DNA of 64,000 bases from Blastococcus fimeti (GTDB lineage: Bacteria; Actinomycetota; Actinomycetes; Mycobacteriales; Geodermatophilaceae), in NCBI GenBank assembly GCA_900102115.1, contig FNAW01000002.1, positions 310,001-374,000 on the forward strand, read 5' to 3'. The notes below the pieces were generated by a model. The model saw only the letters and a list, made by a program, of their open reading frames with translations. It was not told the origin of the DNA and ran no database searches. Shown here one piece after another: positions 18,595 through 26,456 of this stretch (positions are counted from its first letter, which is position 1; each line of letters begins with the position of its first letter). Position numbers and translations under genes: made by a program.

Positions 18595-18704
18595 GTGTGC
18601 CCACTTCCCGACCGAGATGCCGTCCGGCGCGGCGACGGCGGCCATCGGACGGCGCCCCCGCTGCGCACGCGCCCGTGGCGCGCGGACGGAGTCTGACCCA
18701 TGGA

Positions 18705-18739
18705 GTGAGCTGCGTCACTAGCTGTCGTCGCGGGATCAC
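18705..18739 (-). promoter_or_regulatory. CRP-like operator of binding protein 2
   Basis: GTGAGCTGCGTCAC (18705-18718) is a full GTGA-N6-TCAC palindrome, 111 bases before the start. A second ATCAC half-site follows 21 bases upstream (18735-18739). On the minus strand, CAGACTCCG follows the operator after 9 bases. Confidence 0.65.
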
Positions 18740-18759
18740 CGGGGGTTCTCCACGACGGC

Positions 18760-18796
18760 GCAGCGGCCCGGGCGAGGAGCTCGCCCGGGCCGCTGC
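18760..18796 (-). terminator. Terminator of binding protein 3
   Basis: GCAGCGGCCCGGGCGAG (18760-18776) is exactly complementary to 18780-18796, a 17-bp stem with a GAG loop. It lies 33 bases past the stop of binding protein 3 and upstream of the operator of binding protein 2. Confidence 0.85.
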
Positions 18797-18828
18797 GTGG
18801 TGCGGTGTCGTGCAGGAGGTGCTGTGGG

Positions 18829-20505
18829 TCAGTCGGTCACCCAGACATGGCCCCACATGGCGCTGGCGTTCGCGGCGCCGTTGCCCTGGATGTCGTCCGG
18901 GAAGACCCACCCGTCCATGTTCTTGACCGCGTCACGCGCGGCCATCACGGTCAGCGTCCCGCCCGCGAAGGTGTTGGGGACGTTCTCGTTGAGGACCAGA
19001 CCGATGGCCTCGATGGCCTTCTTGCGCTCGTCGAGGTCGGCGGTGGCCTTCAGGATGTCCAGCTGCTCGTCGATCTCCGGGCTCTGGAAGGCCGTCATGT
19101 TCAGCGGGCCCTCCTGGAAGGCCTGGCTCAGCAGGATGTACGGGTCGTTGTCCCCACCGACGCGGGTGCAGCCGGTCTCGTAGTCGCGGGACAGCATCTG
19201 CTGGATCCAGGCCGCCTGCTCGGTCTGCTCGAGCTCGACCTGCGCCCCCAGTGCACTCCAGAAGGCCTGGATGATCTGGGAGAGCTCGTTGAGGCTCGGG
19301 TCCGGCGGGCACTGGAACGTGAACGACAGCGGCGTCCCGACGGGCAGGCCGTCGCTGCGGTCCGGGTCGTCGATGTAGTCGTTGTAGAGCTCCTGCGCCT
19401 TCGCCAGGTCGTACTCCGGGTACGCCTCGGCGACCTTCTCCGAGTAGTACGGCGAGTCCTCGCTGAAGAACTGCGTCGAGGGCGGCGTGACGCCGGCGCC
19501 ACCGAGGACCTCGATCAGGGCCTCCTGGTCGAGCGCGTGGGCCAGGGCCTGGCGCACGCGGACGTCGTCGAACGGCGCCCGGCTGGTGTTCACCGTCGTG
19601 CCACCGGAGTTGCTGCCGAGCCACTCGTAGTTGCTGACGCCGTCCAGCTCGCGCGCCCGGAGGATCGTGCCCTGCCGGAGGCTCTGCATGACGTCGATGT
19701 CACCGCTCTGCAGCGACGCCAGGCGGGTGTCCTCGTCAGGGATCGGCCGGAAGACCAGCTCGTCGAGGTGCGGCAGACCCGGCTGCCAGTAGTCGGCGTT
19801 CTTCTTCAGCACCAGCCGGCTGTCGCGCTGCCAGCTCTCGAACACGAACGGACCGGTGCCGACCGGGTTGGCCCCGGCGTCCGGGCCGGCCGCGGCGGCC
19901 GCGTCGGGCGAGAACGGCCAGCCCGAGGCACCGGTGAGGATGTCGGGGAACGCCGCGTTCGTCTCGGCCAGCTTGTAGACGACGGTCAGGTCGTCGACGA
20001 CGTCGAGGGAGTTCACCTCGGACAGCGTCGCGGCCACGCGGGACGTCGGCGCCTTCAGGTAGGTGTCGAACACCGTCTTGAGCGCCTGCGCGTTCAGCGG
20101 CGTGCCGTCGTGGAACTGCACGTCCGGACGCAGCGTCAGCGTCCACTCGGTGAGGTCCTCGTTGGACTCCAGCGACTCGGCCAGGTAGGGCCGGACCTCG
20201 CCGTCCTCCGCCCGCTGCATCAGCGGGTCGTAGATCGCGTAGGCCACGTTGAGGCCCGGCTGGTTGAACGTGCCCTCGCCCGGGAGCCAGCTGTTGGTCT
20301 CCGCCTCCAGGCCGACGGTGATCGAGCCACCGTCGACCGGATCGCCGGCCTCGCCGCCGTCGGACTGCGCGCCGGGTGCGGCGCCTCCGTTCCCGTCACC
20401 GTCCCCGCCACCGCAGGCGGCGGTGCCCAGCAGGACACCCACCAGCCCTGCAGCGGCGAGCGCCCGCGTCCACGGGCCTCTCGACGGGCGCCGAAGTCCT
20501 CGCAT
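18829..20505 (-). CDS. Family-5 substrate-binding lipoprotein 3
   Basis: This 558-residue lipoprotein has lipobox GTAAC with Cys31. It shares GEGTFNQPGLNVAYAIYDPL, LTLRPDVQFHDGTPLNAQ, IPDEDTRLASLQSGDIDVMQ and CPPDPSLNELSQIIQ with the other copies. Its specificity-variable segment reads GGDNDPYILLSQAFQEG, different from copies 1, 2 and 5. It is flanked by its own operator and terminator and so is probably a monocistronic unit. Confidence 0.92.
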   Translation of the reverse strand: MRGLRRPSRGPWTRALAAAGLVGVLLGTAACGGGDGDGNGGAAPGAQSDGGEAGDPVDGGSITVGLEAETNSWLPGEGTFNQPGLNVAYAIYDPLMQRAEDGEVRPYLAESLESNEDLTEWTLTLRPDVQFHDGTPLNAQALKTVFDTYLKAPTSRVAATLSEVNSLDVVDDLTVVYKLAETNAAFPDILTGASGWPFSPDAAAAAGPDAGANPVGTGPFVFESWQRDSRLVLKKNADYWQPGLPHLDELVFRPIPDEDTRLASLQSGDIDVMQSLRQGTILRARELDGVSNYEWLGSNSGGTTVNTSRAPFDDVRVRQALAHALDQEALIEVLGGAGVTPPSTQFFSEDSPYYSEKVAEAYPEYDLAKAQELYNDYIDDPDRSDGLPVGTPLSFTFQCPPDPSLNELSQIIQAFWSALGAQVELEQTEQAAWIQQMLSRDYETGCTRVGGDNDPYILLSQAFQEGPLNMTAFQSPEIDEQLDILKATADLDERKKAIEAIGLVLNENVPNTFAGGTLTVMAARDAVKNMDGWVFPDDIQGNGAANASAMWGHVWVTD

Positions 20506-20609
20506 GTGTTTTCTCCCCGACCGTGTGCGTGCCGACGCGCCGACGCCGGCCACCGGCCGTTCGTCGTCGCGCGCGCTCCGTGAGCGCGGACGGAGTGTGC
20601 ACTACGCGG

Positions 20610-20644
20610 GTGAGCCACGTCACTAGTTGTTGTCGCTCTATCAC
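20610..20644 (-). promoter_or_regulatory. CRP-like operator of binding protein 3
   Basis: GTGAGCCACGTCAC (20610-20623) is a full GTGA-N6-TCAC palindrome 105 bases before the start. ATCAC lies 21 bases further upstream (20640-20644). CACACTCCG follows 10 bases downstream on the minus strand. Confidence 0.65.
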
Positions 20645-20687
20645 GAACGGGTGCGCCGCGCGGTGGCCGTGGTGACCCCGGGGAGCG

Positions 20688-20724
20688 CGGTGGCCCGGGG
20701 GTCTGCCGCTCCCCCGGGCCACCG
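20688..20724 (-). terminator. Terminator of binding protein 4
   Basis: CGGTGGCCCGGGGG (20688-20701) pairs perfectly with 20711-20724 across a 9-base loop, 13 bases past the stop of binding protein 4. Confidence 0.8.
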
Positions 20725-20736
20725 ATCAGATCCGGA

Positions 20737-22416
20737 TCAGTCGGTCACCCAGACGAACCCCCACATGGTGGTCGCACCCGGGACGCCGTCACCCGCCGTG
20801 CCGTCCGGGAACTCCCAGCCGTCGACGTTCTTCACCGCATCCCGCACCGCGACGTCGGTGAGCGTGTAGCCGGTGAAGAGGTTCGGGACGTTCTCGCTGA
20901 TGTCCATGCTGATGTCCGCCACCGCGGCCTTGCGCGCCTCGAGGTCCGCAGTCGTGCGCAGGGTCTCCAGGCCCTCGTCGATCGCCGGGCTGCTGTACCC
21001 GGTGAAGTTCAGCGGGCCCGGGGTGAAGGCGTCCTTCAGCGTGTTGTACGGATCCCCTTCCTCGCCGACCCGCCAGCACTGCACCTCGTAGTCCTTCGCG
21101 ATGCCGTTCTGGATGTGGGCCGCCTGCTCCACCGTGTTGAGTTCCACCTGCATGCCGAGAGCGCTCCAGTACGACTGGTAGAGCTGGGAGAGCTCGTTCA
21201 GGCTCGGGTCCGGCGGGCAGTTGTAGGTGAAGGAGAGGTCGGTCCCGACCGGCTGACCGTCGGAGCGCTGCGGGTCGTTGACGTAGTCGTCGTAGAACTC
21301 CTGCGCCCGTTCGGTGTCGAAGGTCGGGAAGGCCTCCGCCGCCTCCTCCGAGTAGAACGGGCTGTCCGGGCTGAAGTACTGGGTGGCCTCCGGGGTCAGC
21401 CCCGTGCCCCCGATGACGTCGATGAGCGCCGGCTGGTCGATCGCGTAGGCCAGCGCCTGGCGCACCCGGAGGTCGTCGAACGGCGGCACGGTGGTGTTGA
21501 TGATCGAGCCGCCGCTGTTGTTGCCCAGGTACTCGTAGTTGTCCACGCCGTCGGCCTCGCGGGCCCGCGCGACCGTGCCCTGCCGCAGGGTCTGCATGAC
21601 GTCGATGTCGCCGCTCTGCAGCGAGGCCAGGCGGGTGTCCTCGTCGGGGATCGGCCGGAAGGTGATCCCGTCGAGGTAGGGCAGGCCCTCCTGCCAGTAG
21701 TTCTCGTTCTTCTCCAGGACCAGATTGCTGTCCCGCTGCCAGCTGACGAACCTGAACGGGCCGGTGCCCACGGGGTTGGCACCGGCGTCCTCACCGGCGG
21801 CCGCGGCAGCGGTGGGCGAGAACGGCCACCCCGGCGAGTCGGTCAGCACGGACGGGAACGCGGCGTTCGGCGCGCTGAGCTTGTACTCCACGGTGAGGTC
21901 GTCCACGACGTCCAGGGACGCGACATCGGCCAGCGAGTTGGCAACGTTCGACCCCGGGGCCTTGAGATGGTCGTCGAAGTTGGACTTGAGCGCGTCCCCG
22001 TTCAACGGCGTGCCGTCGTGGAACTGCACGTCCGGACGCAGCGTCAGCGTCCAGGTGGTGAAGTCCTCGTTCGGCTCCATCGACTCCGCCAGGTACGGCC
22101 GCACCTCGCCGTCCGCCGTCTGCTTCATCAGCGGGTCGTAGAGGGCATAGGCCACCGTGGTGCCGGGGTTGGAGAAGGATCCTGTTCCGGGCAGCCAGCT
22201 GTTGGTCTCGGCCTCCAGGCCCACCGTGATGGACCCCCCCTCGACCGGGTCGCCCTGCTCCGAGATGTCGTCGGACCCGACCTCCGGCGCCGAGGAGTCC
22301 CCCCCGGAGTCGTCGCCACCCCCGCAGGCGGCGGTCCCCAGAAGGAGACCTGCAAGCCCGATGGACGCCAGCGTGCGCCGCCAGGGACCCTTCGTCAGAC
22401 GCGGATGTCCTCGCAT
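20737..22416 (-). CDS. Family-5 substrate-binding lipoprotein 4 (divergent copy)
   Basis: This 559-residue lipoprotein has lipobox GTAAC with Cys31 and a perfect AGGAGG site before ATG 22416. With copy 6 it forms a second subgroup: SNPG replaces NQPG near the N-terminus, and the late segment QCWRVGEEGDPYNTLKDAF replaces the GCTR-type sequence of most copies. These changes fall where family-5 proteins contact ligand, so a different ligand is likely (inference). Confidence 0.92.
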   Translation of the reverse strand: MRGHPRLTKGPWRRTLASIGLAGLLLGTAACGGGDDSGGDSSAPEVGSDDISEQGDPVEGGSITVGLEAETNSWLPGTGSFSNPGTTVAYALYDPLMKQTADGEVRPYLAESMEPNEDFTTWTLTLRPDVQFHDGTPLNGDALKSNFDDHLKAPGSNVANSLADVASLDVVDDLTVEYKLSAPNAAFPSVLTDSPGWPFSPTAAAAAGEDAGANPVGTGPFRFVSWQRDSNLVLEKNENYWQEGLPYLDGITFRPIPDEDTRLASLQSGDIDVMQTLRQGTVARAREADGVDNYEYLGNNSGGSIINTTVPPFDDLRVRQALAYAIDQPALIDVIGGTGLTPEATQYFSPDSPFYSEEAAEAFPTFDTERAQEFYDDYVNDPQRSDGQPVGTDLSFTYNCPPDPSLNELSQLYQSYWSALGMQVELNTVEQAAHIQNGIAKDYEVQCWRVGEEGDPYNTLKDAFTPGPLNFTGYSSPAIDEGLETLRTTADLEARKAAVADISMDISENVPNLFTGYTLTDVAVRDAVKNVDGWEFPDGTAGDGVPGATTMWGFVWVTD

Positions 22417-22520
22417 GTGATTCCTCCTCGACCGGCTGCGTGGCACGCAGCGACGGAGCCGGAGACCGGTGTCGTTGCGCCAGCGCCCTGAGCGCGCGGT
22501 GGGGAATGCTGCCTGTGTTC

Positions 22521-22564
22521 GTGATCCACGTCACCCGATGTTGCCGATCCGTGATCTACGTCAC
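22521..22564 (-). promoter_or_regulatory. Double CRP-like operator of binding protein 4
   Basis: There are two full palindromes, GTGATCCACGTCAC (22521-22534) and GTGATCTACGTCAC (22551-22564), exactly 30 bases apart, close to three helical turns. The proximal one is 105 bases before the start. This is the strongest site of the set. Confidence 0.7.
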
Positions 22565-22620
22565 AGCTGGGTCGGAGCTGCGGGCGTACCTGCGACCGCT
22601 GCCGGGAGGGGGCTGGACGC

Positions 22621-22659
22621 ACGAACGGCCCGGGCGAGGTGCTCGCCCGGGCCGTTCGT
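22621..22659 (-). terminator. Terminator of binding protein 5
   Basis: ACGAACGGCCCGGGCGAG (22621-22638) is exactly complementary to 22642-22659, an 18-bp stem with a GTG loop, 16 bases past the stop of binding protein 5. Confidence 0.87.
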
Positions 22660-22674
22660 GTGCTGCCGATCAGG

Positions 22675-24351
22675 TCACTCGGTGACCCAGGCGTGGCCCC
22701 ACATGATCTGGGACGACGCCGCGCCGTTGCCCTCGACGCCGTCCGGGAAGACCCAGCCGTCGAGGTTCTTGACCGCGTCACGGGTGGCCATGACGGTCAG
22801 CGTGCCGCCGCTGAACGTGTTGGGGACCTGCTCGTTCAGCACCTCGCCGATGGCCTCGACGGCGGCCTTGCGGGCGTCCGTGTCGACCGTGGTCTTGAGG
22901 ATGTCCAGCTGCGCGTCGATCTCCGGGCTCTGGAACGCCGTCATGTTCAGCGGGCCCTCGGTGAAGGCCTGCGAGAACACGATGTACGGGTCGCGGTCGG
23001 CGCCCACACGGGTGCAGCCCATGTCGTAGTCACGGGCGAGCATGTCCTGGATCCAGGCGGCCTGCTCGGTCTGCTGCAGCTCGACCTGGGCGCCCAGGGC
23101 ACCGAAGAACGCCTGGTAGAGCTGCGACAGCTCGTTGAGGCTCGGGTCCGGCGGGCACTGGAAGGTGAAGGAGAGCTGGGTGCCGACCGGCTTGCCGTCG
23201 GAGCGCTCCGGGTCGTTGATGTAGTCGTCGTACAGCTCCTGGGCCTTCTCCAGGTCGTACGCCGGGTACGACTCCTCGAGCGCCGCCGAGTAGTACGGGC
23301 TGTCGGGGCTGAAGAACTGCGTCTGCTTCGGGGTCACGCCCGAGCCGCCGAGGACCTCGATGAGCGCGTCCTGGTCCATGGCGTGGGCCAGGGCCTGACG
23401 GACGCGGACGTCGTCGAACGGCGCCCGGCTGGTGTTCATCGTCGAGCCACCGGAGTTGCTGCCGAGGAACTCGTAGTTGTTCACGCCCTCGAGGTCGCGG
23501 GCGCGGATCACCGTGCTCTGCCGCAGGGACTGCATGACGTCGATGTCACCGCTCTGCAGGGACGCCAGGCGGGTGTCCTCGTCGGGGATCGGCCGGAAGA
23601 CGATCTCGTCGAGGTGCGGCAGGCCCTCCTGCCAGTAGTTCGCGTTCTTCTTCACGACCAGCCGGCTGTCGCGCTGCCAGCTGTCGAACACGAAGGGGCC
23701 GGTGCCCACCGGGTTGGCGCCGGCGTCCTCACCGGCGGCCTTGGCGGCGGTCGGCGAGAAGGGCCAGCCCGCGGCGGTCACGAGCTCGTCGGGGAAGGCC
23801 GCGTTGGGCTCGGTGAGCTGGTAGGTCACGGTGAGGTCGTCGACCACGTCCATCGAGGAGACCTCGGCCAGGCTGGCGGCGACCTTCGACGCGGGGGCCT
23901 TGAGGTACTCGTCGAAGACGGTCTTCAGCGCCGCGGAGTCCAGCGGGGTGCCGTCGTGGAACTGCACGCCGGAGCGCAGCTTCAGCGTCCACGCGGTCAG
24001 CTCGGCGTTGGGCTCCATCGACTCGGCCAGGTAGGGCCGGACCTCGCCGTCCGCGGTGCGCTGCATCAGCGGGTCGTAGATCGCGTAGGCGACGTTCGTG
24101 CCGGGCTGGTTGAACGTGCCCTCGCTGGGCAGCCAGCTGTTCGTCTCGGCCTCCAGGCCGACGGTGATGGAACCGCCGTCGACCGGGTCCCCGGCCTCGG
24201 CGACGTCGGAGACCGCGCCGGCCTCGGCGTCCCCGTTGCTGTCCTCGTCCCCGCTGCCGCAGGCTGCGCTGCCCAACAGGAGACCCACGAGGCCCGCGGA
24301 GACGAGGGCCCGCTTCCACGGCCCTCTCATCGGGCGCCGGTGTTGCTGCAT
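22675..24351 (-). CDS. Family-5 substrate-binding lipoprotein 5
   Basis: This 558-residue lipoprotein has lipobox GSAAC with Cys31 and a GAGGAG site 7 bases before the ATG. Its leader (HRRPMRGPWKRAL) and linker (NGDAEAGAV) are almost the same as in copy 1, suggesting these two arose from the most recent duplication. Body motifs are as in the other copies. The variable segment MGCTRVGADRDPYIVFSQAF resembles copies 1 and 3. Confidence 0.92.
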   Translation of the reverse strand: MQQHRRPMRGPWKRALVSAGLVGLLLGSAACGSGDEDSNGDAEAGAVSDVAEAGDPVDGGSITVGLEAETNSWLPSEGTFNQPGTNVAYAIYDPLMQRTADGEVRPYLAESMEPNAELTAWTLKLRSGVQFHDGTPLDSAALKTVFDEYLKAPASKVAASLAEVSSMDVVDDLTVTYQLTEPNAAFPDELVTAAGWPFSPTAAKAAGEDAGANPVGTGPFVFDSWQRDSRLVVKKNANYWQEGLPHLDEIVFRPIPDEDTRLASLQSGDIDVMQSLRQSTVIRARDLEGVNNYEFLGSNSGGSTMNTSRAPFDDVRVRQALAHAMDQDALIEVLGGSGVTPKQTQFFSPDSPYYSAALEESYPAYDLEKAQELYDDYINDPERSDGKPVGTQLSFTFQCPPDPSLNELSQLYQAFFGALGAQVELQQTEQAAWIQDMLARDYDMGCTRVGADRDPYIVFSQAFTEGPLNMTAFQSPEIDAQLDILKTTVDTDARKAAVEAIGEVLNEQVPNTFSGGTLTVMATRDAVKNLDGWVFPDGVEGNGAASSQIMWGHAWVTE

Positions 24352-24457
24352 GTCTTTACTCCTCGACCACGTTGCGTGTCACCGCGACGGCGAGCCGGGA
24401 GGCAGGCGCGTCGAGGCGCGGGCGCACGAAGCGCCTGGTCGAAGTGTCCCCGGGAGT

Positions 24458-24492
24458 GTGCGGAGAGTCATTGGGCGGCTCGCCACCGTCAC
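24458..24492 (-). promoter_or_regulatory. CRP-like operator of binding protein 5 (weak)
   Basis: GTGCGGAGAGTCAT (24458-24471) is a degenerate GTGA-N6-TCAC site at the same position (107 bases before the start) as in the other copies. A better GTCAC half-site is present 21 bases upstream (24488-24492). GACACTTCG follows downstream on the minus strand. Confidence 0.45.
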
Positions 24493-24551
24493 GGACGGTC
24501 ACCCCCGGCGGTCCGCACAGCGGGGTCGGTGTGCTAGCCCGCACACGCCAG

Positions 24552-24583
24552 GGCGGCCCGGGCGAGGATCCGCCCGGGCCGCC
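24552..24583 (-). terminator. Terminator of binding protein 6
   Basis: GGCGGCCCGGGCG (24552-24564) is exactly complementary to 24571-24583, a 13-bp stem with a 6-base loop, 17 bases past the stop of binding protein 6. Confidence 0.82.
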
Positions 24584-24599
24584 GTGGTGTGTCAGGCCG

Positions 24600-26279
24600 T
24601 TACTCGGTCGTCCAGACGTGGCCCCACATGGCCGTGGCGTCGGGCGTGCCGTTGCCCTCGGAGCCGTCCGGGAAGACCCAGCCGTCGACGTTCTTGACGA
24701 CGTCCCGCACCGCGATGACCGTGAGCGTCCCGCCGGTGTACGTGACGGGCACCTGCTCGGCCAGCACCATGCTGATCGCCTCGGCGGCGGCCTTGCGCTC
24801 TTCGACGTCCGTCGTCGTGCGCATGATCGCCAGGTTCTCGTCGATCACCGGGTCGGTGAACTTGGTGACGTTCGGGATGCCGGGCGTGAAGGACCGGAAG
24901 AACACGTAGTACGGGTCACGGGCAGCGCCGTGCCGGGTGCACCCCGCGTCGTAGTCCCCGGCGATGACCTGCTGGGTGTAGGCCGACTGCTCCACCTGCT
25001 CCAGCTCGACCTGCATGCCCAGCGCGTTCCAGAACGACTGGTAGAGCTGGGAGAGCTCGTTCAGGCTCGGGTCCGGCGGGCAGGTGTAGGTGAAGGAGAT
25101 GTCCTCACCCACCGGCTTGCCGTCGCTGCGCGCCGGGTCGTTCTTGTACTCGTCGTACAGCTTCTGAGCCTCCTCGGGGTCGTTCGACGGCCACTCCTCG
25201 GCCACCTTCTCCGAGTAGTACGGGTCGTTGGGCCCGAAGAACTGGGTGGACGGCGGGGTGAGCCCGGTGCCACCGAGGACCTCGATCAGCGCGTCCTGGT
25301 CCAGGGCGAGCGCCATGGCCTTGCGCACGCGCAGGTCGTCGAACGGCGCCTTGCCGGTGTTGATGTTCGAGCCACCGGTGTTGTTGCCGAGGAACTCGTA
25401 GTTGTCCACGCCGTCGACCTCGCGGGCACGCGCCACCGTGCTCTGCCGCAGCGACTGCAGGGCGTCGATGTCACCGCTCTGCAGGCTGGCCAGCCGGGTG
25501 TCCTCGTCGGGGATCGGCCGGAAGGTGATCTTGTCGAGGTGCGGGAGCCCCTCCTGCCAGTAGTTCTCGTTCTTCTCGACGACCAGCTGGCTGTCCCGCT
25601 GCCAGCTGACGAACTTGAAGGGACCGGTACCGACCGGGTTCGAGCCGGCCTCCTCGCCGAACTGCGCTGCGGCCGTGGGCGAGAAGGGCCAGCCGGCGGG
25701 GTCGGTGAGCAGGTCCGGGAAGGCGGCGTTCGGCGCCTTCAACGTGTACGTGACCGTGAGCTCGTCCACGACGTCCAGGGACGTCACGTCGGCGAGGTCG
25801 GCCGCGAGCCTGGACCCGGGAGCCTTGAGGTAGGTGTCCCAGATGGTCTTCAGGGCCTGCCCGTCCAGCGGGGTGCCGTCGTGGAACTGGACGTCGGGCC
25901 GCAGCTTCAGCGTCCAGACGGTGAGGTCCTCGTTCGGCTCCATCGACTCGGCCAGGTACGGCTCGGGAGAGCCTTCGGACGTCCGCTTCATCAGCGGGTC
26001 GTAGATGGCGTAGGCGACGTTGTACCCGGGGTTGCCGAAGTTGGCGGTACCGGGCAGCCAGCTGTTGGTCTCGGCCTCCAGGCCCACGGTGATCTCGCCA
26101 CCGTCGACCGGGTCACCGGCGTCCGAGGCGTCGACGACCGCGCCCTCCTCGCCGCTGCCGCTGTCCCCACCGTCGGAACCACAGGCCGCTGTCGCCATGA
26201 GCAGCCCGACGATCCCTGCGGAAGCGACGGCCCGTCCTGTCCGGCGCCACCGTCCCGCCCAGTGCGAATGTCCGCGCAA
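24600..26279 (-). CDS. Family-5 substrate-binding lipoprotein 6 (divergent copy, TTG start)
   Basis: This 559-residue lipoprotein has lipobox ATAAC with Cys33. No ATG is present at the expected place; TTG at 26279 gives the same MRGH start as its paralogues and follows GAGGGG by 8 bases, so it is preferred over an in-frame GTG at 26288. It groups with copy 4 (GNPGYNVAYAIYDPLMKRT) and has the most divergent late segment, GCTRHGAARDPYYVFFRSF and PNVTKFTDPVID. It is the promoter-distal end of the array next to the PucR gene. Confidence 0.9.
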   Translation of the reverse strand: MRGHSHWAGRWRRTGRAVASAGIVGLLMATAACGSDGGDSGSGEEGAVVDASDAGDPVDGGEITVGLEAETNSWLPGTANFGNPGYNVAYAIYDPLMKRTSEGSPEPYLAESMEPNEDLTVWTLKLRPDVQFHDGTPLDGQALKTIWDTYLKAPGSRLAADLADVTSLDVVDELTVTYTLKAPNAAFPDLLTDPAGWPFSPTAAAQFGEEAGSNPVGTGPFKFVSWQRDSQLVVEKNENYWQEGLPHLDKITFRPIPDEDTRLASLQSGDIDALQSLRQSTVARAREVDGVDNYEFLGNNTGGSNINTGKAPFDDLRVRKAMALALDQDALIEVLGGTGLTPPSTQFFGPNDPYYSEKVAEEWPSNDPEEAQKLYDEYKNDPARSDGKPVGEDISFTYTCPPDPSLNELSQLYQSFWNALGMQVELEQVEQSAYTQQVIAGDYDAGCTRHGAARDPYYVFFRSFTPGIPNVTKFTDPVIDENLAIMRTTTDVEERKAAAEAISMVLAEQVPVTYTGGTLTVIAVRDVVKNVDGWVFPDGSEGNGTPDATAMWGHVWTTE

Positions 26280-26387
26280 TGTGTCCACCCCTCGACGTGT
26301 TACCTGCCGGCACGGCGGATGGCCCGGAACGGGCCCTCCCCAGTGCGTGAGCGCTCTCCGCGCTGCGCCGAAGTGTGCTCCATCACA

Positions 26388-26422
26388 GTGATGGGAGTCA
26401 CTAGTCGTGCTGCCACTGTCAC
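26388..26422 (-). promoter_or_regulatory. CRP-like operator of binding protein 6
   Basis: GTGATGGGAGTCAC (26388-26401) is a full GTGA-N6-TCAC site 109 bases before the start. GTCAC recurs 21 bases upstream (26418-26422). CACACTTCG follows 10 bases downstream on the minus strand. Confidence 0.65.
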
Positions 26423-26456
26423 GAGGGGTCCGGTTATGCGGAGCGCACAACGGGGC

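Noticed and set aside
15023..26279. Assembly artefact or recent amplification as the cause of the six copies
   Set aside because: The six genes differ clearly throughout and have distinct intergenic sequences, so simple misassembly is unlikely.
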